Source: Hysterium pulicare CBS 123377
Lineage: Eukaryota; Ascomycota; Dothideomycetes; Hysteriales; Hysteriaceae
Direction of reading: 5' to 3'
Assembly: GCA_000467715.1 (NCBI GenBank)
Contig: AJFK01000155.1
Coordinates: forward strand, 1-64,000
DNA length: 64,000 nt
In this document: one piece after another, positions 46,711-57,468 of the stretch
Layout: each line of letters starts with the position of its first letter
How positions within the stretch are numbered: position 1 is the first letter of the stretch
The notes under the pieces: generated by a model
Seen by the model: the letters and a program-made list of their open reading frames with translations, nothing else
What the model was told of the DNA's origin: nothing
Databases searched by the model: none
Program-made: the position numbers and the translations under genes

Positions 46711-49578
46711 GATGCGTACCCAGAGGACTCGTCCCTGGATTGAGAAATGCTGGGATGGCGGGGTGAATTTGATGGTGTTGAGGAAAATAAACGCCGAGTG
46801 CAGGAATTGCCGAGGGGAGAGGTCGCTTTGACTTTCCTTGTACTTAGTCGACATAGTTCCACGATAACATCCGTGCTCTTCGAGTCGCTGAAGTTATCAT
46901 TTCTCTTCGACATCTTGAGTACGAATGGCTACTAAGCCAAGATAGAAGAGTTGGTCTGGCAGTTGTTGAACTCATCGCCAGCATGTGGAATCAAGGGTTC
47001 GTGGCGTTTGAGGGTCGCCGGTCCACGTTCAGATGCTATTTAAGAGCAGGCTTGTGAAGGGAATTGGAGGAAAGGCCTTATGAATTGGCGAGTATACGGT
47101 CGGTACATCTCCATTGTTTTGCTATGTTGAGATCTGTTTCTTCATTGTTCTTTCAATGCCACCTCTCTCTTTCTAGTGTCTTTGTCCGAAGGAGCTTGTT
47201 ATACTTATCAAAATACGAGCGTCAGCTTGTGAAATTTACATTTTGCGTGAAATAGCGAATTGTCTATAGCTCTTTTTCCAGACCTTAAATCAATTACACG
47301 CACGGTTAGAAAGATCTACTCAAGCAGCATTGCAGAGGTCGAGAGGGGTCGGGAGACGATAGCGAAATCCAGTCAACCCGTTAGACGGAGATCAAGAGGG
47401 GTCGGTAGACGTTTGGGACATTGCCCAGCGTACTGACACCAATTTGGTCAGAACCAGAATGGCGTTATTCTGGTAACTTATGCTCTGAGAATATGGTACT
47501 GATTTCAAGTAATACGAAGACCTCGTTACGGTATGCCAAATTCTATGAAACATCAGAGCACCAGATAGCATTTTTTTATTGCTCCAGTCCACGTGGGATG
47601 ATTGTCTGCATTGATAGTCTTTCTCTTATAGAATATACCTGGTGCAATTGGAAGGTATGGTCTCTCTGGGCATTCAAAGTATAAATGAGATGCTGCTTCC
47701 GATAATGTACGCCTTGCTGTTTGGCTTGGACGACTGTTGACATTTTTACTTTGGCAGTTGTCCAGGTAAGCCATACCCTTTCCTTTTTCTATCATTCCCA
47801 CTTAGTTTCAAAGTCAATCCGCGTGCTTGAATGTTTCGCTCCACATCCCAACTCAACTTACCTCAACGACCCGCTGTTACTTACACGCTATGTCTTATAT
47901 GGCATCTCCTAATTCCACTAGCTGACTGAAAAAGCAACCGGAGAAAGAATAACGAAAATTCTCGCCATTCTTGCTGCATATGCGGCAATATGCTGCCATG
48001 CTCTGCGGTACTTTCGACGCTTATACTCGTTGAAGGGCTAAAACGTTCCCAATTTCCTGCAGTTTTGGGGCTTTCTTGGGATACACGGGGACCTTCGTTC
48101 CTGGAATCACCTTTGCTGTAGACTTGCAGAATATCCAGTGCGTATTTCGTGCTAAACGTCCTGTTATTAGCTTCTTAAGAGGTATCAAGCCGACGGCGGT
48201 TGTCTGCTCTGCACGGCCGTGTATCGACTTTGGGAATCTCGATATCTCGCCTCGATATCACGCAAGGACAAAGTCTTGTAATGGAGCCATAGTGGGTTGT
48301 TGTTGCGGCGCTGACTTATGTGGAAAGTGCATGGTTCAACGTTCCGTCTGCTGCGGCAGCTATCATGGGTGCTGTGCCATGCCAGGGCTATCAGGGTTAA
48401 CATTCCTTAAATTACTTCTCTACTAGAACCGATTTCCTAAAATCGCGATCTTGTTCTGTCCATTCACACGCATTTTCGGGCTCTAGGATCCCCCTTCAAG
48501 TATTTCGTCTCTCTTTCCCGCTTGATCCAACTCTACCTATTCCTCAACCCTAAAATATCCCCCACATTTAAGCACGACGGATTTGTCGAATGCAAGCGAC
48601 ACCATGAAGCCATTCGACTTGAAGATGTCGTGACATTGCAAGATGGCTCTCCAACCTGCCTAATCCGGCCTAGCTTTCGGCTCCGAATCCCTCCACCGCT
48701 GACCAACACGTTCAACGTCTCGTCCGATAAGATGAACAACCCCAAATGCCGATCTCCCGTTCCAGTGGCGTCCAGACTTCGCAGGGAGCGGAGTTGATGT
48801 CTTGATAAAATGATACTACCTTCTCTTATAGATGCTACTTTTATATTAGGGTTACTGTTGTCCTGGGTTCCTTGTCTTGTCGTGTGCGTGATGCAGGCGC
48901 ACGACGCGTCATGTGAGGATAGCGAGGGATAACGCAAATGGAAGGTGTGGTGCCGAGTAACAGGGCTGAAAAAGTCAAAAGTGTTGGCGCCTAGACGACG
49001 TTGGAAGCTTGATAGGATAAAGCTTTGCTTGAGCAAGTTGAGGCGTGCGGGTGGCTTTTTCACCGGCTGCAGGGCTTATCTTGCGAACGCGGGGAGCACC
49101 ACCATGAAGTATCAGATTCTAGTTGAAAAGAGGAAGTTAGCAAACTTTAAAGAATGTTCTTCTCTGCTCTTCTATGCATAGTCCGCCAGCCATCAACAGA
49201 AGCAATGTAGAGGTGTTCGTGGGAGACATGCAGGGCCTCCCGCCGTTAGCGGAGTCTGATAAGCTTAACCTATCATCCAGACTTGATCTGGTAGCCCCAG
49301 CGCACTTCACCATTTGATCGTCTCCGGGAGTGAGTTGAGTGACCATATTTCCGCTGGCAAGGGACAAGGCGACGTGGCTACCCTCGTGCTCCTGTGCTCC
49401 GGAGTACGGAATCTTACTGCTACAGAGATTTGGAGCCGGACGTACCAGTTGGCGGTGAGCAGCATGGATGAGCATCCTATCAGACGGCATTCTTCAGTCC
49501 CTGTCAATGTTTTGATCTTGACTTGTACTCCTTCTCAACGTTGTAGAAACAAGGCGCGGCGCCAAGCTGTCTACGTGT

Positions 49579-49602
49579 GCCTGGATGCCTGGATGCCTGG
49601 AT
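49579..49602. repeat. GCCTGGAT tandem triplet
   Basis: Three perfect copies of the 8-bp unit GCCTGGAT. Confidence 0.75.
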
Positions 49603-50032
49603 GAAGCCACCACCAGGGCACGAGCAGCCCCTGTCGATTGTAGTCATCCTTGCTTGTAATCCTACCTCCAATCTTGATCACACGGCTAGAACCGACCCCA
49701 TGCTTCTTATCTTTGTTTCGCCTGGTTCCCGCACCGTTGACACCATTGTAGTGTACTGGAAGAGGCGAATCCACGGTGATCTTCTCCTAAAAGGCGCTGA
49801 ACATGTACGCCCGCCAATACTGCAAGACACACTGCTGGGTCTTCAGACCACGGCTTTTTAATTTATCATGCAGAATACCACCACGCGCCGTCGCAGCTGA
49901 GCGAACATGCCAAAGCGGACATTGAGATGGAAAAGGAAGGAAGGAATAGCATTGGAGTAGGAATGGAAAGCCAAGGGTCGTCTAACCATGTAAACTATCA
50001 GCATGTCTAGACTCCAGGTGCTGTGCCTTATG

Positions 50033-50040
50033 TATATAAG
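50033..50040 (+). promoter_or_regulatory. TATA box of the eqolisin gene
   Basis: TATATAAG, 114 bp before the ATG at 50154, in a CT- and A-rich leader; typical of inducible secreted-enzyme genes. Confidence 0.6.
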
Positions 50041-50153
50041 ATAGAGCCAGATTCCGGGTCAAAATGTGAAGCATCCGAGATTTTCAATTTACCCATAATA
50101 CCTCGTACCGGGCAACCCATATTGCTCTTGCATTCACTTGATCGTCATCCAAC

Positions 50154-50972
50154 ATGAAGCTCTCTCTTCTTCTCCTCAGTACCGCTCTCTATGCGAGCAC
50201 CGTCCTGGCGGCTCCATCCAGGCTTGCAGAGCGCGTCGCCCGTCGCCAGCGATCCCGCGGATCGCAACCCTTGATCCTTGTAGAGGGTTCCGAGCACGCT
50301 GCTGAAGGCAACGAGACCGCCCATGTCCAATACTCTTCCAACTGGTCGGGCGCCGTTCTCACTTCTCCGCCATCCGGCACAACCTTCACTTCTGCGATCG
50401 GTCGCTTCACGGTTCCCAACCCTACCAAGGGCTCGGGTTCTGCTTCGTCCTGGTCCTCGTCCGCTTGGGTCGGAATCGACGGTGACACCTACGGTAACGC
50501 CATCCTTCAATCCGGTGTCGATTTCACGGTCTCAAGCTCCGGTGCTGTGAGCTACGACTCTTGGTATGAGTGGTATCCCGACTACGCCTATGACTTCAGC
50601 GGCTTCAGTGTCGCCGCCGGAAACGTGATTCAAGTTTCCATTGTCGCGTCTAGCAAGACCAAAGGTACGGTTACTCTTACAAACGAGTCCACTGGAAAGT
50701 CGGTCAGCAAGACGTTGAGTGCACCCTCCTCTTCTGCAAGCCTTGGTGGTCAGAACGCCGAGTGGATCGTTGAAGACTTTGAGGAGAACGGCAGTTTGGT
50801 TCCTCTCAGCAATTTCGGAACAGTTGTCTTTACGAATGCCGCTGCTGGCACTAGCTCTGGGTCAAGCGTTGGCTTGACTGGTGCAACGGTTATCGAGATC
50901 GAACAGAATGGACAGGTCTTGACGGATGTGACAATCAACAGCGCCTCTCAGGTGACGATCAAGTATGTGTAA
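50154..50972 (+). CDS. Secreted glutamic peptidase, eqolisin (G1, aspergilloglutamic/scytalidoglutamic type)
   Basis: Single exon, 272 residues. Signal peptide MKLSLLLLSTALYASTVLA, then a propeptide with a dibasic/Arg-rich end (RLAERVARRQRSR) suggesting Kex2-type processing. The mature domain starts near YSSNWSGAVL and shows WVGIDGDTYGNAILQSG (catalytic Gln119), YDSWYEWYPDYAYDF and GGQNAEWIVEDFEE (catalytic Glu, most likely Glu203). The spacing of 84 between Gln and Glu is near the 83 of scytalidoglutamic peptidase. These enzymes cleave proteins at low pH outside the cell. No Cys is present anywhere, so no disulphides. Two NxT/NxS sequons (N53, N177). Own TATA box upstream. Confidence 0.93.
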   Translation: MKLSLLLLSTALYASTVLAAPSRLAERVARRQRSRGSQPLILVEGSEHAAEGNETAHVQYSSNWSGAVLTSPPSGTTFTSAIGRFTVPNPTKGSGSASSWSSSAWVGIDGDTYGNAILQSGVDFTVSSSGAVSYDSWYEWYPDYAYDFSGFSVAAGNVIQVSIVASSKTKGTVTLTNESTGKSVSKTLSAPSSSASLGGQNAEWIVEDFEENGSLVPLSNFGTVVFTNAAAGTSSGSSVGLTGATVIEIEQNGQVLTDVTINSASQVTIKYV

Positions 50973-51374
50973 GGTGAGGAAGGGGTTTCGGATGAAGATT
51001 TGAAGAATCAGAGTGATGTGGTCCCCGGTACACGAGTCGCACAAGTTTACTTTGTAACTAGAGTAGCTTTATATGAAATGGTTACGTTCCGCAATTCAAC
51101 TTGCCAGGCATGATGCGAATCCCTAATGATGCCGTGTTTTCGAGGTTCAATGCATTAAGTTTCCACAATTTCTCCGAAGGACGTACAGATCAGCAATCGA
51201 ACAATCGTGCATCATGCGGGGTTAAGGATAGTTGCAAGGACCATCACATATTGTATACACTTAGACCCATCCAACTTCTGAGCTAATCCATAATGACTTA
51301 GAGTGCGGTCAGAAGCGATGGAACATACTTCCAGGCTATCTTTCGTGGAATTCGCATAACTCATGCTCGATGTA
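50973..51374. other. Intergenic, convergent 3' flanks
   Basis: 0.4 kb between the eqolisin and GT69 stops. Nothing recognised. Confidence 0.5.
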
Positions 51375-52811
51375 TCAGACATGCGCCCAACCGTTTTCAA
51401 CTAGTACCTGCATCTCATTGATGAGGCAAAATTCGCCTGGTTCTTGGTTGCGCTTGTCTTGCTTCCTCCATTTCTGCACTCTTCGATGAACAGTAGACTC
51501 TTTGATGCTTGGTGTCATGGTCCAGCGAAGTAAACGGCTCTGCCAGATGGCTTTGTATACTTGCCAGGATGAAAGTAAGCCAGTCTTCGGGTGGACAGCG
51601 CTATAAGCTTTCCCGCTATAGCCGACGCGGACTTTAGGATTTACGAAGACGCCTTTAGTGGCAGATAAGGGGTTGTCGGCATGGATGAGGCAGCATTCAG
51701 AACCTTCCAGATGATAAGTTGCAAGGGTATCGGAGATTCCACGAAATCTGAGTGGAGTTTTCGCAACAAAGGGGTCGGCAGGCATAGCGACTGGATATTC
51801 ACTGTCAGTATATCGCTTTAGACACTCACTCAGCTTCTCAAGTACATATACGAGGAATTGGGGCCTTTTTGATTGGCTGTATGCTCCGACTGGGTCGGGG
51901 GAACTCCACGAATGGGAAGCTTCAATACGAAGTTCTATAGGATGGAACATACCCATGCCATTCCAGCAGCTGCTCACAGGGATTGGCGCATTGGCTTCAA
52001 GAGCATTTCTGGATTTGCGCGACCTGAAATATGGCCAAGTCTGCATGAGATGTTCATGGCCTTCTGAGTCCCGGAGAGCGAACGTATCATAGTATACTGG
52101 AGGCTTGGAGAAATCCAGAGAGCAGGCCGCGGCATATTCACCTTGGTTTGTATCCAGTAGAGTGAACACATCTCCGACCTGGTCTCGTCAGTATGGCGCT
52201 TTGAATAAGGTGAGTCGACGTACTGTGAATGCGACATCATTTAGAAATAAAATCTTATCGTATTTTACACCTTCTTTCGTTAAATCTTCGAGAGGTTGCA
52301 GAGCTAAGTTTCGCAAGCTAGCAAGGTATGGTATCCGCCTCAACTCCTTTTTACCCCTCGATGTCTCAATCCATCCATGAGATGTGGGCTGCTTGGATAT
52401 CTCATCTAAGTGCGTAGTCTCGGACAAGGTAATGTTCCTTCTGACTCCAAGCTTCTCCAATGCTTCATCCAGCTCTTTCAAAGCACCTTTGGTATCATCC
52501 CAGCTTCCACTTTCGTAAACACTGACAAAGATATTGTCCGGTCCAAAAGTCTTCGCAAGAGCTAACACGGCATCATTCCAATGACTGCGCAATATTTCTT
52601 CGTTGTTCCAATGCTGACTTGCAATGTATATGCGGGTTGTTGGTCTCCGTGTAGACTCTACGTCGGGGGTGATTTCATGGGTCAGCCGGGCACGGATCTG
52701 AAGCACTTTGACGGTATCCCATATGAGGAGGAGAAGTAATAGGAGTCGTACGACAGGATGGCGGAAGAAGCGACGCAATGTACGGCCGGTCCCGGCTCGG
52801 AGAGAGTTCAT
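51375..52811 (-). CDS. GT69 family mannosyltransferase-like protein (CAP59/CMT1 type)
   Basis: Exons 52811-52224 and 52178-51375, with a 45-nt intron (GTACGT, branch CTGAC, acceptor CAG, phase 0); 463 residues. The junction gives FLNDVAFT-VGDVFTLLDTN as in the family. A basic N-terminus then a hydrophobic segment (about 20-37, PVVRLLLLLLLIWDTVKVLQ) makes a type II Golgi topology. Family blocks: IYIASQHWNNEEIL, NIFVSVYESGSWDDTKGAL, ELRRIPYLASLRNLALQPL, EYAAACSLDFSKPPVYYDTFALRDSEG, CWNGMGMFHP. Relatives include cryptococcal alpha-1,3-mannosyltransferase CMT1 and Cap59; the sugar acceptor here is unknown. Start chosen at the Met that places the membrane segment near the N-terminus; an open frame extends to 53030 but adds a Cys-rich stretch not typical of the family. 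Confidence 0.88.
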
Positions 52812-53667
52812 CAGTGCATCGGGGTGTCGTTGATCTTGGGTTTTTGGCAACGGAGCGGCGTTGATTTTTGAGATATCATCACAGAAGCAGACATAAATGA
52901 AAGAAGGAAATCCGTAAGAGAACACGGGGCACCTGCATACTTGTGTTCTCTGGCACTGCGGAGGAAGCTCAAAGCACATCTTGGACGCATGGACGCGCCG
53001 GAACGCGTAACGGCCCGAATGTCTTGGCACAGCCGAAGGTCCTTCAGGTCTATCTACAAGTTTACCATATTCAATATCAGTTTCACGTTCTGATGTAACT
53101 CAACGTGGTCGCTGATTATGGTTGATTTGAAGTGTGCATTTACATTTATGGAAATGTTCTCTTCCTTCGAACTTGCGGCACACGTTGTAGCTCTACCTGG
53201 TCTCGTTGTGAAGACACAGCATGATGCAGAAGCAAATCAAGAAAGGAATGGATCTACCAAAACCAACTCGCTCACTTGGAATTTTTGACCTTATACTGGC
53301 GGATATACATTGATCTTGATAGCATAACGGCGATTTGAAGTCGGAATCTGGAAGACCGCGGAAAGTTAGTAAGTCAGAAACGCATTTAGCGGCAATGATG
53401 CCAGAGGATTAGACGATACTACTGTACTTCCTGAATTGATGCCGAGACATCGCAATTTCTAGAGCATACTAACATTCCTCACTTGAAAATATCTTTTGTC
53501 TCCTCTCTATCTTCATTTCACAAGAAAGGGAAAGCACATACATGAACAACCTTTCTTTCCGGAGTGCAAAAAGATAGACCCTAGACTTCCCATCCCGTCC
53601 GACCAAAATAGCAAAAAGGATAAAAGCAAACACTTACTCTCGCTCGAGCCTACGTCTAGAATGGCAA

Positions 53668-53787
53668 AAGTTCAGAGGCCCCTGCCTCCTATGAAAACCC
53701 CGCCGAGTTTTATCACCGGAACCAAGCCCTTCCAATAGTCGGGGCTGTATCACCGAGCCAACAGAGGGCTGTTGACAGGAGTTGGTC
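53668..53787 (+). repeat. Dispersed repeat, copy B
   Basis: Diverged copy of the sequence at 27048-27195, in the same orientation. The best block is about 36 bp around GTTCAGAGGCCCCTGCCTCC with few mismatches; a second block (ACCGAGCCAACAGAGGGCTG) also matches. Copy B is shorter by about 30 bp. Confidence 0.6.
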
Positions 53788-55160
53788 GAAAATCAAATAA
53801 TATATATGGGCAGAATACTGAGAAAGGAAGGGTGGAGCTAGTGAAAGATTGGCGTATGAGATGACTGGTTGAAGGGGGAACGTGGTTTCCGTTTTGGTCA
53901 CTGACCGCCAGAACTCGGGTTGGGTGACGGACTTAAGGGGAAGGCGGTGAGATCGTTTCGTAGAGAAGGAGAAGTTGACATAGGGAATGGTGGGAACATT
54001 GAGAAGATAGCTATGGATTGCTCTTGTGGTAGAAGCACGCGAAATCGTACTTTCACTGGCTAGCATGCAGCAGCAGCACGGTGAAGTCATGAAGCCTTAG
54101 TCATATCTATGTACGAGGAAACAAATATCACTACCTGTCACTTGCTCCCATTTCACACCTTGGATGGCCATCAATCTCGACCCCTTGTCCTCAACCATTC
54201 CCACCTCGAGCTTCCTGGATGATAGCACTTTGCCGGCAATACTATTGAAATGACTCCAACTTTGTTGTGCAGCCATAGCACGTATGGTCCAAATCTACTA
54301 ATACCACCAGGTCCTGGTATATCGATGTGTGGAACTCGGCCACTTTGCTCGGCGACCACAGTCGTACTCATAACAGCATCAACGGGAAAGACTTGCTCGG
54401 AAGCAGGCCATGCTGATGTTTCTCCCGCTAGAGCCTACAATCTTCCTCCACCCAGGCTTCGCAGGAATAGCCGCAGTCCCACAAGAAGCCGATAGGTATG
54501 GTACTATCTCCACGAACAAACATCTTCGGCGCAGCCTTGCACCATCCGATCACCGACTACGCACGTGTTTATATGGAGTGTTGCGTCTTTTAATTTCCGG
54601 ATAGAATAGATGTCGGCACCCGCGAGCAGATAAGAATAGCCGTTCCACAAACTACAACAAGTACTACTGCCTTAAGACCTCATCGCTCGAGAAGTCAGCT
54701 GAATTGCTCATAAGAGAGCACATGGAAGGATGATGTATTGATATTTGTGATGTCAATATAAGTTGTGGATGCCAAGATGTGTGCTGAGCCCCAGTAACCT
54801 GTAACGTTGCAGTAGCCATACGAGCTTGTCACGTTCTCAGCAACGAGTTTCTTGGCATGTCTGCGTTACAGTGACTCAGGGAGCATGCCGAGGGTGTTCG
54901 GTACTATCGGTACACAGTTTTAAATCCCGAGGAACGTGGTAATAGGTAGGTGTAAGTATCGTGAGGTTTCCTTGTTCCACAGCAGGGTCAGGCTGCTAGA
55001 CAGAACATTGTCAATGTCTAGAAAACCTGGACATTGATTGTTATGTACCCTCGAAGTCATCGCTTTGACCTCGTTGGCCTTAAATGTGTGCTACGAATGA
55101 AGGCATGAGGCATTATTCGTATGTCGATGGATTGGACTGTAGGATGATGTTGCAGCAACG

Positions 55161-55168
55161 TATAAAAG
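55161..55168 (+). promoter_or_regulatory. TATA box of the small secreted protein gene
   Basis: TATAAAAG, 66 bp before the ATG at 55234. Confidence 0.6.
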
Positions 55169-55233
55169 CAACCTCCTCATGCCTCATTTCATGAATTCAG
55201 CACCAGAACCATTCCAGAATCTTTAACTCTATC

Positions 55234-55891
55234 ATGCGTCTCTTCAATATTGCTTGTGGTGTTCTGGCCTCGGTTGCTGCTCATACTGTTGTCGCCTTGC
55301 CCGCAAAGCAAAACTCTACTTCTGAAGGAGACACAGATCCGAATGGCCAACTGCTGGTATTTATGTCCCCGCGTTATCTTTGATTCGTTGGCTAACCCTT
55401 TTAATTGGAAGGTTTACATGACCACAGATCCTTTCTGGGGCAACCGTGAGACGACGGGGTTGTTTCAATTGGCTGAAGTGGATCTTGCTTTTTGCAATTA
55501 CCTACCACCTGAATGGTGTATTCGCCTGGCTCATTGTCGTGATGGTTGACTAATTTGTATCAGGGACAGGCAGATTTCATCGTTTGGTCCAGACCAGGGC
55601 CTGAGGTGTACCGTGTACGAGTAAGTAAAACCCAGATCTCTTTTGTTTCGTATCTGAGTATATTGACACGTGTACTAGCGGTACCGGGTGCGGTGGCGCT
55701 TCTCTGAACATTTGGTGGCCGGGGTATGCTGACATGAGCGGGAACGGTGAGTGATAAATATCCCCAAGCTATAGAGCTGTCTCTCTCGATGATAGAAGGG
55801 CTGAACAACATGTGTAGGGTGGGATAACCGGGTAAGGTCCTGGATGTGCGATTTGGTCAACTGTGATACATTGCACGGGACATGCTGGTAA
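55234..55891 (+). CDS. Small secreted beta/gamma-crystallin-like Cys-rich protein
   Basis: Five small exons: 55234-55356, 55412-55515, 55564-55620, 55679-55746, 55818-55891; introns of 55, 48, 58 and 71 nt, all GT-AG; 141 residues. Signal peptide MRLFNIACGVLASVAAHTVVA, then a mature part with six Cys. The last three exons build RQISSFGPDQGLRCTVYDGTGCGG, then PGYADMSGNGWDNRVRSWMC, the pattern of fungal secreted beta/gamma-crystallin-like proteins. Reading frame stays open through four junctions with the correct phases, which is strong evidence. Intron 1 has a weaker donor (GTATTT) but a good CTAAC branch. Small, secreted and Cys-rich fits an effector or antimicrobial candidate, but function is unknown. 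No long single frame covers it, so simple ORF scanning misses it. Confidence 0.82.
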
Positions 55892-56181
55892 CCGTTGAGA
55901 ACGTGACTTGTGCAGTCACTCCCAGGAGGGGAGTATTCCGATGAGGTTGCTCAATGAGAGAGTGCGGTAGCTAATGGTTGCGAACTTAATATGAATCCCG
56001 TGTCTGAATCAATCAATAATGCTCCCGCAAATTCGAGAATAAAATCTTCCGTTGAGTTTACGATGCGACTCTTGCACTTCTTGCTTCTTGTGGGGATTCC
56101 AATGATGGCGAGTGAAATTGACCATCATCGAATCCATTCCACTACCCGTATCAGAAGCGCTCTACTCAGAGCGAGAAATTC
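55892..56181. other. Short intergenic region
   Basis: 290 bp of convergent 3' flanks. A 64-codon + frame from ATG 55991 contains a second Met followed by a hydrophobic stretch (MRLLHFLLLVGIPMMA) but only about 25 residues beyond it. Too short to call. Confidence 0.4.
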
Positions 56182-56790
56182 TTAAAGTCCGATGATCTCC
56201 ATGATACGGCGACCTACGTCCCCTAAAATCACTCTAGTTCTCTCTCCAGGCCATCTGGCAACTCTCTTCGCGGTCTTGATGGTATCGAACAGGTCTCTCA
56301 TACATGCGTAGTCTGAAGATGGATCGTGCATGGAGCACACCCTTGTTCTCTTATAGTCGACAACAATGTATGTGGCTGGTGGCTCACTGATGGGCATTGA
56401 GAGCCATGGTCCTTGACTATGTGCCCATTTACGTTCGAACTTCATGAATCGATTCAGTGCAGCTCGGGTGAACGCAAACATGACAATCCCGTCAGAGCCA
56501 ATCGTCCAATCGAAGCCTATGTCTTTAGTCATTAGTCTGCGGATAAGCGGATTTAAGCTTTCCATGGCCACTGGGTATCCATAATCAGGACAAGAGCAGT
56601 TCCCGTCAGGTAGGTTGGAAGACTTGGTGATTAGCCAGGAGGCCTTTTTGAGCGGCGTTGAGTATTTGACGCAATCTCTCCATGTAGTGCACACTGATTG
56701 AACGGCGATGATATCCAGTGGAGGTAGTTGTGCCAGGATTTGCTCCAAGAGCTCGAAGGTGCCAAAGACTTTCAGGGCAGAGGAGGCCAT
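56182..56790 (-). CDS. F-box protein
   Basis: Single exon, 202 residues from ATG 56790; the frame is open upstream to 56952 but without another ATG. N-terminal F-box (about residues 5-45): VFGTFELLEQILAQLPPLDIIAVQSVCTTWRDCVKYS, the common fungal form ending in Trp-Arg. The remainder resembles the short C-terminal region of lineage-specific fungal F-box proteins (NPLIRRLM, FTIG/DWTIGSDG type, PPATYIVVDYKR). F-box proteins recruit substrates to SCF ubiquitin ligases through Skp1; the target is unknown. Confidence 0.82.
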   Translation of the reverse strand: MASSALKVFGTFELLEQILAQLPPLDIIAVQSVCTTWRDCVKYSTPLKKASWLITKSSNLPDGNCSCPDYGYPVAMESLNPLIRRLMTKDIGFDWTIGSDGIVMFAFTRAALNRFMKFERKWAHSQGPWLSMPISEPPATYIVVDYKRTRVCSMHDPSSDYACMRDLFDTIKTAKRVARWPGERTRVILGDVGRRIMEIIGL

Positions 56791-57468
56791 AAGTTCGAAG
56801 GTGTTGTCGGCAAATCCAAGTGCGTACGAGGTATATAGAGACTGAGAGGGGCCGAACAAGCACCTAAGTGCGTACTTAACCCATTTTCGATATCCATGGT
56901 TCCCGATCTTGTCGAGCAAGCGTCGAGCCGTATGGGTGCAAAATCGAGACAACTCAGTTAGACGAGTCTGTGAAACACCATTGAGTGAGTGAAAGGTGTT
57001 GGAAACCTATTAGATAGGTTGAATCTTCTCGAAATTTCATTGAATAGTTGACGATAGATTATTTAACTCGAGGTAAGGAGGTTGGCCGCCAGTAAATATG
57101 AAGCTTTCCCCCGCTTGGCTATCTTCGGAATAGCTTCAAACATTCAATAGCCATTACCTACTAGATCTCATCGCCCCATACCTCCAAGGTAGCATCTATG
57201 AGCGATACTGACTTCGAAGTTATCAATTAGGTGAATGAGACGCATTCGTTTCGCTATCTATCTCCATGCTTGCTTCTTCCAGCATGTTCTGGTTTCAGCA
57301 CGGAGGTCGGAGCTCACCGATTGTCAGTCAATATAAGTAGCTCTGACGACTTCTCATCTCAAGAGCAAGAACCATCCTATACAGGACTCTCTACCAGCCG
57401 TAGGCCTTTCGTGATACAAGGCATTATTGTTTGTGCAAATTGCACTTGATCTAATTCAGCTAACGACA
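56791..57468. other. Divergent promoter region
   Basis: Between the F-box (-) and deaminase (+) starts. Nothing specific recognised. Confidence 0.5.

Larger units (their letters stand above)
46711..50153. other. Gene-poor stretch
   Basis: 3.4 kb. The right 280 bp are the eqolisin promoter. A three-copy GCCTGGAT repeat lies at 49579-49602. A 116-codon + frame at 48076-48426 lacks an ATG start and recognisable domain. I see no gene or RNA. Confidence 0.45.
52812..55233. other. Gene-poor stretch with repeat copy B
   Basis: 2.4 kb. Promoter of the GT69 gene at the left, a dispersed repeat near 53668-53787, and the promoter of the small secreted protein at the right. Interrupted frames at 54160-54610 have no recognised domain. 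Confidence 0.5.

Noticed and set aside
48076-48426. Cys-containing + frame of 116 codons
   Set aside because: No ATG start, no domain, stops in the surrounding frames.
54160-54610. Gene-like interrupted frames
   Set aside because: Several stops and no recognisable protein in any frame.
55991-56184. 64-codon + frame with a signal-peptide-like stretch
   Set aside because: Only about 25 residues follow the hydrophobic part; it overlaps the F-box 3' end; no family support.
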